Counted from the first letter of the stretch, positions 22,362-35,527 are shown. The stretch is DNA of 42,094 nt from Alphaproteobacteria bacterium (GCA_024639485.1 JAHEII010000005.1:1-42094), one strand, 5' to 3'. Made by a program: numbers and translations. Notes: generated from the letters alone by a model not told the origin.

Positions 22362-23288
22362 CTATTTTTTAGCAGGGGTTTTTGGTGAATGGGCGCGGGG
22401 ATGTGTGGCGCGGTGGATGTCTGTTAATGTGCTTTCGTCAACATGGGTGTAACGCTGTGTTGTGGTCAGGCTGGCATGGCCTAGTAAGGCTTGTATCGCG
22501 CGCAAATCTCCTCCACCGGCCAGCATATGCGTGGCAAAGGCATGGCGGAGAGCATGGGGCGTGGTATGGTTTTCCAGCCCCAGTTGATAGCGCAGGGTTT
22601 CGACTAGCCGTTGCACCGCCCGCGCATGTAAAGGCCCGCCTCTGTTTGCAATAAAAAGCGGTGCATCCGCCCGCTCGCTCGCTGGCGATAGGGTCAGCCA
22701 GTGATCTGTGGTTGCCCGAACAATATTCAGTACCGGCACATCACGGGTTTTGCCACCCTTGCCAGTAATCCGGAGCCACTCACCAAATGGCGCATCATTG
22801 CGGGTCAGGCTCAATGCCTCAGATATCCGCAAGCCAGTTCCATATATTAATGTCAGCACCGCGATATCTCTGGCTTCCATCCATGCTGGTTGCCCTAGTG
22901 ACTGGATGGAACGGATCATATCTTTGATATCTGGCGCGGCAATGCTTTTGGGGAGAGGCGGTTTTGCCCGTGGGGATTTTAGCGGAGTCAGATCAACATC
23001 GCCAAAAAACTGCTGGCGCATGGCAAAACGGTAATAGCTTCTGATTGATGATAATTTGCGTGCAATGCTTGTGGCGGCCATGGTCTGATCGGCCAGATGC
23101 CCCAGATATTCGCGGGCATGTTTGCGATGAAACTGATCAGGCGGGCATGATTGTTCATCCAGAAATGCCAGCCATGCTTTAACGTCACGGCCATAAGCCT
23201 CACATGTTTTTGGTGATGACCGGCGTTCCCGTTCCAGCCATTCCAGCCATGCATCAATAACAGGTCTGGATACATCCGAGCCGGACAT
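22362..23288 (-). CDS. xerC: Tyrosine recombinase XerC
   Basis: Integrase catalytic set R..K..HxxR..H..Y: GTGLRISEAL, GKGGKTRDVPV, TPHALRHAFATHML, LGHASLTTTQRYTHV. N-terminal SAM-like domain present. Confidence 0.92.
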   Translation of the reverse strand: MSGSDVSRPVIDAWLEWLERERRSSPKTCEAYGRDVKAWLAFLDEQSCPPDQFHRKHAREYLGHLADQTMAATSIARKLSSIRSYYRFAMRQQFFGDVDLTPLKSPRAKPPLPKSIAAPDIKDMIRSIQSLGQPAWMEARDIAVLTLIYGTGLRISEALSLTRNDAPFGEWLRITGKGGKTRDVPVLNIVRATTDHWLTLSPASERADAPLFIANRGGPLHARAVQRLVETLRYQLGLENHTTPHALRHAFATHMLAGGGDLRAIQALLGHASLTTTQRYTHVDESTLTDIHRATHPRAHSPKTPAKK

Positions 23289-23878
23289 TATGTGTCTGAT
23301 ACTGGCCGTGCCGCCAGCGCAACAGCAATTTTCATGACCAGTTGTTCTAGCAATTCCGTGCCATGACTGGCGGTAAAGCTGTCTTTGTTTTTGCCGGTCA
23401 GCATCAGCAAAGCAGCACCGTTAGTGCCGGGCAAATCATCAGGCAGACGGACACAGGCTATGCTATCCGGTTTTGTGATATTTGCCGCCGCACAGATCGC
23501 TTGCTGAGCCGGATTAGCAGGCCCCAGAAAAATACCATTCATGCAGGTCAGTTCATGAAAAGCATCCATGGGAATCACATGAACATGACTGGCATTGGCA
23601 CATGCGCTTTCTGGCGTAGATATCAACCTTGCCGCTGCCACATCCAGAATATCCGGCAAAATAGTGGCAATGGCATTTGTGATATCATTCTGGCTATGGG
23701 CGGCCAGCAGAATCAGATCAGCATGATACAGCCGCAAAATAGCATCCCGATTAGCCACGCTGTTATCAACCAGCATTTTATGCTGGCGTTTGACATTGCG
23801 CATATCTTCTTGCGCTTTCAGTGTCAGCGCATGATTTAAATCAATGATGCGGTTTTTATCGGTATCGGTCATTCGCAT
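23288..23878 (-). CDS. DUF484 family protein
   Basis: Position upstream of xerC with TAATG overlap; RQHKMLVDNSVANRDAILRLYHADLILLAAHSQNDITNAIATILPDIL fits DUF484 character. Confidence 0.75.
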   Translation of the reverse strand: MRMTDTDKNRIIDLNHALTLKAQEDMRNVKRQHKMLVDNSVANRDAILRLYHADLILLAAHSQNDITNAIATILPDILDVAAARLISTPESACANASHVHVIPMDAFHELTCMNGIFLGPANPAQQAICAAANITKPDSIACVRLPDDLPGTNGAALLMLTGKNKDSFTASHGTELLEQLVMKIAVALAARPVSDT

Positions 23879-23898
23879 ATGATCTCAAATCTGGGGAT

Positions 23899-24552
23899 TT
23901 AAAGGATAGACTGTCCGGTTTTTTCCCAATCGGTAAGAAACGCGGCCAGACCTTTATCGGTTAACGGATGCTTGAACATGGCTGATATGACTTGCGGGGG
24001 AACGGTGGCAACATCTGCGCCCATCATGGCCGCATCAACCACATGCTGAACCCCGCGAACCGATGCAACCAGAACTTCGGTCGGCATGTCATAATTAGCA
24101 TAAATAGTGACAATTTCTTCAATCAGGGTCATGCCGTCACTGCCGATATCATCTAGCCGTCCGACAAAAGGCGAGATGAATTTTGCACCTGCTTTGGCGG
24201 CTAGTAATGCCTGTGCCGCTGAAAAACAAAGCGTCACATTTACCATTGTGCCTTGATCGCTTAATGTTTTACATGTCATGAGCCCGGCTTCGGTTAGCGG
24301 CACTTTGACCGCCACATTATCAGCAATAGCAGCCAGTTTCAGACCTTCTTTCAGCATGGTATCTGCATCTGTTGCGGTGACTTCGGCGCTAACAGGGCCA
24401 GATACTAGCTCACAAATTTCTGCGATAGTATCCATCAGATCATGTCCCGATTTTGCAATCAGTGACGGATTTGTTGTCACGCCATCAACGAATCCGGTGT
24501 CTTTAAGCGCTTTGATTTCGTCTATATTGGCAGTATCAAGAAAAAGTTTCAT
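23899..24552 (-). CDS. tal: Transaldolase / fructose-6-phosphate aldolase-like
   Basis: [75 protein letters not shown]. Confidence 0.94.
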   Translation of the reverse strand: MKLFLDTANIDEIKALKDTGFVDGVTTNPSLIAKSGHDLMDTIAEICELVSGPVSAEVTATDADTMLKEGLKLAAIADNVAVKVPLTEAGLMTCKTLSDQGTMVNVTLCFSAAQALLAAKAGAKFISPFVGRLDDIGSDGMTLIEEIVTIYANYDMPTEVLVASVRGVQHVVDAAMMGADVATVPPQVISAMFKHPLTDKGLAAFLTDWEKTGQSIL

Positions 24553-24718
24553 GCGTTCAGTATCCTTCGATTTACACTATTACTATTGTTGCGTGCTGTT
24601 GTTGTGGCTGTTAATGACGGCGGGTATTCATCAGGATGTCACCCATTTTCTGGATTGCATATTAGCCCAAGACGACAGAAAGTGCTAGCCTTGCATCCAT
24701 AACGATAAAGACACATAA

Positions 24719-24745
24719 ATTGAGAATCATAGATTGAGAATCATA
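24719..24745. repeat. Two direct copies of ATTGAGAATCATA (14-bp period) immediately upstream of priA
   Basis: Copies at 24719-24731 and 24733-24745, perfect 13-bp identity. Confidence 0.85.
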
Positions 24746-24752
24746 ACCATTC

Positions 24753-26960
24753 ATGTCACCTATTGATGCCCATATCCCGAAAGATACGCCGATTAAAGTT
24801 GTGCCAGCCACCGCGCTACCACATATTGATGGGGCGTTGAGTTATCGGGCAAATGCACCCGTGCGTGTTGGTCAGCTGGTATCAACGCCGCTGGGCAAGC
24901 GCGAGGTGGTGGGCATGGTTATTGGTGCCGCTAATGATACTGATATCAACGGCATGACATTAAAAACCGTCACGCCATATGATGCTGATTATCATCTCAC
25001 CCCCGACATGCGGCAATTCATGGATTGGGTGGCGAAATGGTATCTGGAAAAACCGGGGCTGGTTTTGAAAATGGCCAGTTCCGTGCCATCAGCATTGAAA
25101 CAGGATGCTTTGACCATGGGCTATCATGCTGTGGCAACCCCTGATCAGGCGAATACTGTGCGGCGGCAGAATATTCTCAAAAACCTATCCGGAAAGATGC
25201 CGGAGTCACTGGCCGCTATCCGTGAATTGACAGGCGCCACTGCCAGCACGATTAAAGCCATGTGTAAAGACGGCTTGCTGGCGGCTGTTCCGATTAAACC
25301 GGATCATGATCAGCAATATCAGGCTGATAGCAACTTGATCAGCGGCCGCCAGCAAAAGCTGACTGTTGAACAGGCCGCCGCCGCAACAACACTGGCCGAT
25401 GCTGTCACGGAACAGAAATATACGGCGTTTCTGCTTGATGGCGTGACTGGATCAGGAAAAACAGAGGTTTATTTTGAAGCCGTGGCAGAAGCCTTGAAAG
25501 CCGGACGACAAGCGCTGATTTTGTTGCCGGAAATCGCTCTTTCGCAAGCGTTTGAGGCACGATGCCATGAGCGATTTGGGTTTCGTCCGCATCTATGGCA
25601 TTCGGGGTTGGGGGATAGCCGTCGCCGCGCTGTCTGGCGTGAGGCGATACGCGGTACTCCGATGGTGGTAGCTGGTGCCAGATCAGCGTTATTTTTGCCG
25701 TTTCGCAACCCCGGTGTTGTTGTGGTGGACGAAGAACATGAGCTTAGCTATCGTCAGCAGGACGGGGTGCGTTATCATGCGCGGGATATGGCCGTCCTAC
25801 GCGCCAGATTAAGCCGGATTCCGGTTATCTTATCCTCAGCAACACCGTCCCTCGAATCGCTGGTTAATGTTGAACAGGGCAAATATCAGCATATCCGGCT
25901 GTTTTCACGGTTTGGATCGGCCGGCATGCCGGATATCAAGCTGATTGATCTGGGTAAGACGCCGGCAGAACGCCGCCGCTGGATATCGCCGCCACTGGTT
26001 GATGCTATTGGTAAGGCGCTGGAAAAAAAAGAACAGGTGCTTTTATTTTTGAACCGGCGCGGCTACGCCCCGATGTCGCTTTGTCTGTCTTGTCGGGAAC
26101 GTATTGTCTGTCCGAACTGTTCGGCATGGCTGGTCACGCATAAATCCGCAGGGGAATTGCGATGCCATCATTGCGGTCATAACAGCCGGTTTCCAACGGT
26201 TTGCCCATCTTGCCAGACCGAAGGCATGATCATGCCATGCGGGCCCGGGGTCGAACGATTATCAGAAGAAGTCGAGTTGCGGTTTCCAGATGCGCGGCAG
26301 GGGATTTTTTCTAGTGATGCGATCACAACACCAGCGCTGGCCGAACAGTTTTTCAATGCGGTATATAATGATGAGATTGATATCATTATCGGCACACAGA
26401 TGGTCGCCAAAGGCCATCATTTCCCTGATCTAACGCTGGTTGGGGTGGTGGATGCTGATCTGGGGCTTGGTGGTGCGGATTTGCGTGGAGGTGAGTTAAG
26501 CTGGCAGTTGTTGACGCAAGTCGCTGGTCGGGCTGGTCGGGAGAGCCGTCCGGGGCAGGTGCTTTTGCAAACCGCCATGCCAGAGGCAATGGTGCTACAA
26601 AGTTTGATCCATGACGATAGGGAAAGCTTTATTGCGGCCGAAAAAGCCGCACGCAGGGAAGCCGCCATGCCGCCATATGGCCGTCTGGCCGCGGTGATTC
26701 TGTCTGGCCGTGAGGAAGCCCGATTGATGATGATGGCAAAACAGATGGCTAATGACTGGCCACATTTTGAAGGTGTGACGCTGTTGGGGCCGGCACCAGC
26801 CCCATTGCGTTTGTTGCGCCGGAACTATCGCGTGCGATTCTTGCTCAAATCCAGCCGTGAAGTGAACTTACAGCGCGTGATTTCATCATGGCTGGACAGA
26901 ATAACCATTCCATCGGCTATCAATTGTCAGGTTGATATTGATCCGGTGAGTTTCTTTTGA
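24753..26960 (+). CDS. priA: Primosomal protein N' (PriA helicase)
   Basis: LLDGVTGSGKTEVYFEAVAEAL, VVDEEHELSYRQQDGVRYHARDMA, Zn-binding CLSCRERIVCPNCSAW..CHHCGHNSRFPTVCPSC, GTQMVAKGHHFPDLTLVGVVDAD. Confidence 0.97.
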   Translation: MSPIDAHIPKDTPIKVVPATALPHIDGALSYRANAPVRVGQLVSTPLGKREVVGMVIGAANDTDINGMTLKTVTPYDADYHLTPDMRQFMDWVAKWYLEKPGLVLKMASSVPSALKQDALTMGYHAVATPDQANTVRRQNILKNLSGKMPESLAAIRELTGATASTIKAMCKDGLLAAVPIKPDHDQQYQADSNLISGRQQKLTVEQAAAATTLADAVTEQKYTAFLLDGVTGSGKTEVYFEAVAEALKAGRQALILLPEIALSQAFEARCHERFGFRPHLWHSGLGDSRRRAVWREAIRGTPMVVAGARSALFLPFRNPGVVVVDEEHELSYRQQDGVRYHARDMAVLRARLSRIPVILSSATPSLESLVNVEQGKYQHIRLFSRFGSAGMPDIKLIDLGKTPAERRRWISPPLVDAIGKALEKKEQVLLFLNRRGYAPMSLCLSCRERIVCPNCSAWLVTHKSAGELRCHHCGHNSRFPTVCPSCQTEGMIMPCGPGVERLSEEVELRFPDARQGIFSSDAITTPALAEQFFNAVYNDEIDIIIGTQMVAKGHHFPDLTLVGVVDADLGLGGADLRGGELSWQLLTQVAGRAGRESRPGQVLLQTAMPEAMVLQSLIHDDRESFIAAEKAARREAAMPPYGRLAAVILSGREEARLMMMAKQMANDWPHFEGVTLLGPAPAPLRLLRRNYRVRFLLKSSREVNLQRVISSWLDRITIPSAINCQVDIDPVSFF

Positions 26961-27036
26961 CGATAATCTTGGTTTTTTTTAATTTTTTATAAAAAGAATG
27001 CGGTCATTTTGCCGCTGATAGCGTAAAATTAACGCA

Positions 27037-27066
27037 TTGATCTTGCTTTAGGGTTTTTCCTATGAT
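27037..27066 (+). promoter_or_regulatory. Candidate sigma70-type promoter for the atp operon
   Basis: TTGATC (27037-27042), 18-nt spacer, TATGAT (27061-27066), in the AT-rich 208-bp priA-atpH gap. Confidence 0.4.
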
Positions 27067-27168
27067 AGCAACCTTCTCAATATGTATTTTATAACAATCA
27101 GGTTGTGTGATCGATGGATATTCCATCCAGAAATTTACTAACCATTTTGGCCGGGGGATTACCGCTCC

Positions 27169-27720
27169 ATGTCATCTAGTGCTAGTATAGCCAAACGATA
27201 TGTCAAAGCTCTTTTTGAGCTTGCTGATTCCATGGGCAAAATAGATGTTATTGCCCGTGACCTTTCTGATCTGGATGCCATGATTGGCGCATCTGATGAC
27301 CTGCGTGACGTCATTAAGGCCTCTGCTATGAGCCGTGATGATCAAGCTAAAATCATGGAGTCTATTCTGACAAAAGCCGGGGCAGATGATCTGATGGTCA
27401 AGTTTGTTGGAACAATATGTATGAATGGCCGGCTTTTTGCCCTGCCACAAATGATTAAGGGTTTCTTGGCCGATCTGGCCAAACGCCGGGGTGAGATTTC
27501 TGCTGAAGTCATCTCGGCTGTTCCACTTGATGCGTCGCATCAGGCTGACGTCATGGAAGCAATTGCAAGCGTGACCAAGAGTGATAAAATTGCCTTGGAA
27601 ACATCTGTTGATCCTTCTCTGATTGGTGGTCTGGTGGTACGCATCGGATCTCGCATGATTGATACATCGATCAAAACGAAACTGAACCGGCTAGAAGCCG
27701 CTATGAAGGGTGTTGGGTAA
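27169..27720 (+). CDS. atpH: ATP synthase F1 delta subunit
   Basis: [58 protein letters not shown]; first gene of atpHAGDC. Confidence 0.96.
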   Translation: MSSSASIAKRYVKALFELADSMGKIDVIARDLSDLDAMIGASDDLRDVIKASAMSRDDQAKIMESILTKAGADDLMVKFVGTICMNGRLFALPQMIKGFLADLAKRRGEISAEVISAVPLDASHQADVMEAIASVTKSDKIALETSVDPSLIGGLVVRIGSRMIDTSIKTKLNRLEAAMKGVG

Positions 27721-29255
27721 TGGACATTCGCGCCGCTGAAATTTCAGCTATTATTAAAGAGCAAATCACCAATTTCGGAAGTAAGGCGGAAGTCGCCGAA
27801 GTTGGACGCGTATTATCGGTTGGTGATGGTATCGCCAGAGTATACGGACTTGATGAAGTGCGTGCCGGTGAGATGGTGGAATTTGACGGTGGCATCAAGG
27901 GCATGGCGCTAAACCTAGAAAGCGACAATGTCGGTATCGTTATTTTCGGTGATGACCGCGAAATTAGCGAAGGCACAATTGTCCGCAGAACAGGCGCTAT
28001 TGTTGACGTGCCAACCGGCAAAGGATTGCTGGGACGGGTTGTTGATGGTCTTGGTAATCCGATTGATGGCAAAGGCCCAATCGAAGGTGGTGAACGCCGC
28101 CGGGTAGAAGTCAAAGCCCCCGGAATTATGCCACGGAAATCAGTGCATGAGCCGATGCAGACAGGTCTCAAGGCAATTGATAGCCTTATCCCGATTGGCC
28201 GTGGCCAGCGTGAGCTTATCATTGGTGACAGACAGACAGGTAAAACAGCTATTGCTATTGATGCGTTTATTAACCAGAAAGCAACTAATGATGCGGCTGG
28301 CAAAAACGATGTGGATAAGCTGTTCTGTATTTATGTTGCGATTGGCCAGAAACGGTCAACAGTGGCACAGATTGTTCGGACGCTAGAAGAAAACGGCGCG
28401 ATGGAATATTCTATCGTTGTTGCGGCTACCGCATCTGATCCAGCCCCGCTTCAGTTTATTGCACCATATACGGCTTGCGCAATGGGTGAATATTTCCGCG
28501 ATAATGGCATGCATGCTGTGATCGTTTATGATGATCTATCCAAACAAGCCGTGGCCTATCGTCAGATGTCACTGCTTCTTCGTCGTCCTCCGGGTCGTGA
28601 AGCTTATCCGGGTGACGTGTTCTATCTGCACTCACGTTTGTTAGAACGTGCCGCCAAGCTTAACGAAGATAACGGTCTGGGTTCACTCACAGCATTGCCA
28701 GTGATTGAAACACAGGGCGGTGACGTATCAGCCTTTATTCCAACTAACGTAATTTCAATTACAGATGGTCAGATTTTCCTAGAAACAGATCTATTCTATC
28801 AGGGTATCCGGCCAGCGGTGAATGTGGGTCTATCGGTTAGCCGAGTGGGTTCTGCCGCACAGATCAAAGCCATGAAACAGGTAGCTGGTTCGATTAAGCT
28901 GGAACTGGCCCAGTATCGTGAAATGGCCGCGTTTGCACAGTTTGCCTCCGATATGGATGCCTCAACCAGACAATTGCTGGATCGTGGTGCGCGTCTAACC
29001 GAACTGCTGAAACAGCCGCAATATTCACCAATGCCAGTGGAAGAACAGGTTGTTTCCATCTTTGCCGGTGTGAACGGTTATCTGGATAAAATTGCATTAT
29101 CAGATGTTGGTCGTTTTGAAGAAGGCTTCCTCAATCACATGCGTGGTGCAGGTGCCGCTATCCTCAATACCATCCGCGAAGAAAAAGCCGTGTCAGACGG
29201 AACCAAAGAAAAGCTGGTTGCCGAACTTGACGGTTACACCAAGAGTTTCGCATAG
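27720..29255 (+). CDS. atpA: ATP synthase F1 alpha subunit
   Basis: [16 protein letters not shown]-loop, [66 protein letters not shown]. Confidence 0.98.
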   Translation: MDIRAAEISAIIKEQITNFGSKAEVAEVGRVLSVGDGIARVYGLDEVRAGEMVEFDGGIKGMALNLESDNVGIVIFGDDREISEGTIVRRTGAIVDVPTGKGLLGRVVDGLGNPIDGKGPIEGGERRRVEVKAPGIMPRKSVHEPMQTGLKAIDSLIPIGRGQRELIIGDRQTGKTAIAIDAFINQKATNDAAGKNDVDKLFCIYVAIGQKRSTVAQIVRTLEENGAMEYSIVVAATASDPAPLQFIAPYTACAMGEYFRDNGMHAVIVYDDLSKQAVAYRQMSLLLRRPPGREAYPGDVFYLHSRLLERAAKLNEDNGLGSLTALPVIETQGGDVSAFIPTNVISITDGQIFLETDLFYQGIRPAVNVGLSVSRVGSAAQIKAMKQVAGSIKLELAQYREMAAFAQFASDMDASTRQLLDRGARLTELLKQPQYSPMPVEEQVVSIFAGVNGYLDKIALSDVGRFEEGFLNHMRGAGAAILNTIREEKAVSDGTKEKLVAELDGYTKSFA

Positions 29256-29286
29256 GTCGGTGCTTTAATAATCAGGATTTTGCCCA

Positions 29287-31627
<2,341 letters not shown>

Positions 31628-31661
31628 GCATCTGGATAGAGATTGAGAACAGGGTTGGAAC

Positions 31662-32027
31662 ATGGCTGAAACCACTGCATTTGAACTGGTTACACCAGCA
31701 CGCATCATGATGGCAATAGATGCCAGCATGGTTGTTGTGCCCGGAAGCATGGGGCTATTTGGCGCCATGCCACGTCATGCGCCAACCATCTCAACGCTTC
31801 AGCGTGGTGTGGTTGAGGTTTATGTCAATGGGAACGTTAGCAACCGGATTATGGTTGATGGCGGCATTGTTGATGTGACCGAAGATCGTTGTACTGTGCT
31901 GGCTGAACGGGCTGTTAATCTTGATAACGCTGACCGCTCAGATCTGGAAGCCCAGCGTCAGACCGCAAATAATAATGGCAATGCAAGAGAAGAAGAATTT
32001 CTTGATGCCGCTATTTCAGCGCTATAA
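31662..32027 (+). CDS. atpC: ATP synthase F1 epsilon subunit
   Basis: FELVTPARIMMAIDASMVVVPGSMGLFGAMPRHAPTISTLQRGVVEVY; last gene of the operon. Confidence 0.94.
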   Translation: MAETTAFELVTPARIMMAIDASMVVVPGSMGLFGAMPRHAPTISTLQRGVVEVYVNGNVSNRIMVDGGIVDVTEDRCTVLAERAVNLDNADRSDLEAQRQTANNNGNAREEEFLDAAISAL

Positions 32028-32513
32028 TCAATTTGCAAAGATATCTTTGAAATCAGCAATAATTTTGCTGTAAACCGGCCGTTTGAATGGAACCGCCAGT
32101 TGATGCAGACTGTCAACTGATGACCATCGCCATTCACAAAACTCAGGCTGTTCAGTGGCAATATTGATATCTGCATCATCACCCATATAACGAAACGCTA
32201 GCCATTTCTGTGTCTGGCCACGATACTTGCCATCCCAGAGCTGGTTGGCCAGTCCTTCCGGTATATTATACGATAGCCAATCCGGATGCTCACATAATAA
32301 TTCGGCTTTATTCGTGCCAATTTCCTCATACATTTCGCGAAAACCGGCTTCTATTGGTGTTTCGCCAGCATCAATACCGCCTTGCGGCATCTGCCACGCG
32401 TCACCATGATTATCAAAACGCTGGCCAACAAAAATCTGATTGATCGAATTAATCAGCATGATGCCAACGCAAGGGCGATAGGGGCGACTGTGATAATCGA
32501 TAGGCTGGCTCAC
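32028..32513 (-). CDS. rppH: RNA pyrophosphohydrolase (Nudix) RppH
   Basis: YRPCVGIMLINSINQIFVGQRFDN; Nudix box GGIDAGETPIEAGFREMYEEIGT. GTG start overlaps the ctpA stop (GTGA). Confidence 0.95.
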   Translation of the reverse strand: MSQPIDYHSRPYRPCVGIMLINSINQIFVGQRFDNHGDAWQMPQGGIDAGETPIEAGFREMYEEIGTNKAELLCEHPDWLSYNIPEGLANQLWDGKYRGQTQKWLAFRYMGDDADINIATEQPEFCEWRWSSVDSLHQLAVPFKRPVYSKIIADFKDIFAN

Positions 32514-33841
32514 TGCATCACTCCTTTAAATACCTTCAGACCATTGAGCAAATCGACGGCGCGGGCAAGTTGATAATCCTTGATGCCTTCTTCTTCGTCA
32601 TTATCATCATCATCATCATCCGCCAGTTCTTCTTCAGACGGTAATTCTGTTGCATCCTGATTTTCCAGTGAGCCTTTGAGGTCTTCCTCACGGAAGGCGC
32701 CATCGTCAATATTTTCAACAATGGCCAGCTCAACAATAATATCGGGTGTAATGCCTGTCCCCTGAATGGAAACGCCGGATGGGGTGTAATATCGGGCGGT
32801 GGTTATCCGCATGGCGGCATCTCTGCCAATGGGTACGATGCTCTGGACTGATCCTTTGCCGAATGACCGTGTTCCCATGATCAAGGCACGTTCATGATCT
32901 TTCAACGCGCCAGCAACAATTTCAGACGCGGATGCCGACCCTGAATTAATTAGCACAACGATAGGCATGCCGTTTGATATATCACCTTCGCGGGCAAAAT
33001 AACGCGAGGCTGAGCTTTCGTTGCGGCCACGGGTGGATACAATCTCACCCTGATCAAGAAACGCATCAGTAACAGAAATGGCCTCGCTCAGCAATCCACC
33101 CGGATTATTCCGCAAATCAAGCACAACCCCGATCAGCTTTTTGCCATGTTCTTCGCGCAAATCTGTCATAGCTTTTAGCAAGCCGGGGGTTGTTTGTTCG
33201 GTGAAGTTGGTAATCCGGATATAACCAACATGCCCATAGCTATCAGAACGTACGCTTCGCATTTTGATCACATCACGTTTAAGGGTGACATCAAATGGTG
33301 CTATTTCACCACGTTTGATGGTTACCGTGATTTCACTGCCTATTTTGCCGCGCATCAAATCAACGGCTTCTGTTAGTGTCATGCCAAGCACATTCTGGCC
33401 ATCAATCCCGATAATCAGATCGCCGGATATGATGCCTGCCCGCGCGGCAGGGGTATCATCAATGGGGGATACAACTTTGACGAACCCGTCTTCCATGGTG
33501 ATTTCAATGCCTAAGCCGCCAAACTCTCCTTTTGTCCGTTCCTGCATCTGATCAAAATCATCAGAAGTAAGGAAACTGGAATGCGGATCAAGTGAGGTCA
33601 GCATGCCATTAATAGCCGAATGTATTAATTCTTTATCATCGACAGGTTCTACATAATTATTGCGGATGCTTTCAAACACTTCACCAAAAAGCGATAAATC
33701 CTGATACACCTGATCGCGTGATGTCTGGCTATTGGATGGCGAAGACATGATCGTTACCACTCCGACCATCATGATAACGCCCAGAAGCGTCAGATAGAGA
33801 TATCGTGATGATGTTGGTGATTTCTGTGGAGTAACGGTCAT
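32510..33841 (-). CDS. ctpA: Carboxy-terminal processing protease (S41 family)
   Basis: PDZ domain GGLGIEITMEDGFVKVVSPIDDTPAARAGI; catalytic VVLINSGSASASEIVAGALKDHERALIMGTRSFGKGSVQ; N-terminal TM segment. Confidence 0.95.
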   Translation of the reverse strand: MTVTPQKSPTSSRYLYLTLLGVIMMVGVVTIMSSPSNSQTSRDQVYQDLSLFGEVFESIRNNYVEPVDDKELIHSAINGMLTSLDPHSSFLTSDDFDQMQERTKGEFGGLGIEITMEDGFVKVVSPIDDTPAARAGIISGDLIIGIDGQNVLGMTLTEAVDLMRGKIGSEITVTIKRGEIAPFDVTLKRDVIKMRSVRSDSYGHVGYIRITNFTEQTTPGLLKAMTDLREEHGKKLIGVVLDLRNNPGGLLSEAISVTDAFLDQGEIVSTRGRNESSASRYFAREGDISNGMPIVVLINSGSASASEIVAGALKDHERALIMGTRSFGKGSVQSIVPIGRDAAMRITTARYYTPSGVSIQGTGITPDIIVELAIVENIDDGAFREEDLKGSLENQDATELPSEEELADDDDDDNDEEEGIKDYQLARAVDLLNGLKVFKGVMQ

Positions 33842-33918
33842 ATCAATTGGTCCAGACTATAAAAGGTATCTATTACTTATGTTGCCAATAGAACATGGCA
33901 AGATCAAGACAGGAAACA

Positions 33919-35469
33919 TTAATTAGGTTCAATAAGGGAGTGGCCAGTCATTTCAGAAGGCACGGGCAATCCCAGTAATTCAAGCAAAGATGGTGCCAGA
34001 TCGCTCAATCCGCCATCACGAAGATGATAATGTGGCGGTGCACCAATCCAGTAAACAGGAACCGGATTGGTGGTATGGGCGGTATGCGGGCTATTGCTTG
34101 CTTGATCCCACATAAGCTCACAATTGCCGTGATCTGCGGTTAGTAACATAGTGCCGCCGCATGTGTTCAGTGCAGATATCACCTTATCCAGTGCCTGATC
34201 TATCACTTCAACAGCTTTAATCGCGGCTTCTAGTACACCGGTATGGCCGACCATATCCGGATTGGCAAAGTTAACAATGATCAAATCATGGCTCTGGTTA
34301 TGAATTGCATCCAGAAGCGCGGATAGCACTTGATCCGCGCTCATTTCCGGTTGCAAATCATAGGTCGCAACTTTGGGTGAGGGGATTAGGCATCTATCCT
34401 CACCTTTATGGCTATCTTCGTTACCGCCATTCAGAAAAAACGTCACATGGGGATATTTTTCTGTTTCGGCTAGCCGCAATTGGCGTAATCCTGCCGCCGC
34501 CACAACATCACCAAGCGTATGTGTTAGCGCAATGGGCGGAAACAGGATATCACAAACGGCATCCAGTTTTTCTGAATATGATGCCATAGCAACAGCGGTA
34601 CTGATTGTGCCTTTGGCCAGAGGCCGATTAATAGGCGTATCACAAAGCAGAAGCCCATCAAGCAACTGCCGGACACGGTCAGCGCGGAAATTCGCCATGA
34701 TGATACCATCACCACTGGATATACCTGCATAATCACCAATGATTGCCGGTAAGAAAAACTCATCCGTCTCACCCCGTTGATAGGCATCAGCAATAGCCGC
34801 GTTCGCATCAGCAAAATGATAATCCGCCTGCGCATAGGCGATAGCATCACTGGCAAGTCCTGTGCGTTCCCAGCGCTGGTCTCTATCCATGGCGTAATAG
34901 CGGCCAGTTACTGTTGCTATTTTAGCACCAGCCGGAGAGGTTTTGATAAACTGGTCAAAATGCTCAGTTGCGCCCCCCGGCATGGTATCACGGCCATCGG
35001 TAAACAGATGCAACCAAACCGTAATGCCGCGATCACACATGGCGCTAGCAAGCGCCAGAATATGGTCAGAATGGCTATGCACGCCGCCATCGGATGCCAT
35101 GCCAAGGATATGAACAGCCGCATGATTTTGCCGTAACTGGCTAGCCATATGATCCAGAATAGGGCTTGTTTCGAACATGTTATCAGCAACCGCATCACCA
35201 ATCCGAACCAGGTCCTGTTTGAGGATACGGCCAGCCCCGATGGTCATATGCCCGACTTCGGAATTACCAACCTGTCCGGATGGAAGCCCAACGGCGGATT
35301 CCGATGCGTTTAGAAATGCTTTTGGTACTGTGCTGTCCAGACGATCAAGCACAGGTGTTCTGGCCTGTTTGACCGCGTTATATTGATTGTCTTCGCGGTG
35401 CCCTAGCCCATCCATGATAGCTAGCACAACAGGCAGATGTGTTGAAGTCGGCATAGGTGTAGAAGTCAT
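33919..35469 (-). CDS. gpmI: 2,3-bisphosphoglycerate-independent phosphoglycerate mutase
   Basis: PVVLAIMDGLGHREDNQYNAV, GLPSGQVGNSEVGHMTIGAGRI, LTADHGNCELMWD, SDLAPSLLELLGLPVPSEMTG. Confidence 0.97.
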   Translation of the reverse strand: MTSTPMPTSTHLPVVLAIMDGLGHREDNQYNAVKQARTPVLDRLDSTVPKAFLNASESAVGLPSGQVGNSEVGHMTIGAGRILKQDLVRIGDAVADNMFETSPILDHMASQLRQNHAAVHILGMASDGGVHSHSDHILALASAMCDRGITVWLHLFTDGRDTMPGGATEHFDQFIKTSPAGAKIATVTGRYYAMDRDQRWERTGLASDAIAYAQADYHFADANAAIADAYQRGETDEFFLPAIIGDYAGISSGDGIIMANFRADRVRQLLDGLLLCDTPINRPLAKGTISTAVAMASYSEKLDAVCDILFPPIALTHTLGDVVAAAGLRQLRLAETEKYPHVTFFLNGGNEDSHKGEDRCLIPSPKVATYDLQPEMSADQVLSALLDAIHNQSHDLIIVNFANPDMVGHTGVLEAAIKAVEVIDQALDKVISALNTCGGTMLLTADHGNCELMWDQASNSPHTAHTTNPVPVYWIGAPPHYHLRDGGLSDLAPSLLELLGLPVPSEMTGHSLIEPN

Positions 35470-35527
35470 GTTATTTTATACGCTAATCAGGGGTATTTTG
35501 CCAAGCCGCTATCATTCATACAAATGG

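Noticed and set aside
22362-23288. Tyrosine recombinase as evidence for an integrated element
   Set aside because: It is chromosomal XerC in a tal-DUF484-xerC operon, with no attachment-site duplication or phage genes nearby.
27701-28303. 200-aa minus-strand ORF opposite atpA
   Set aside because: Shadow ORF of the conserved atpA frame.
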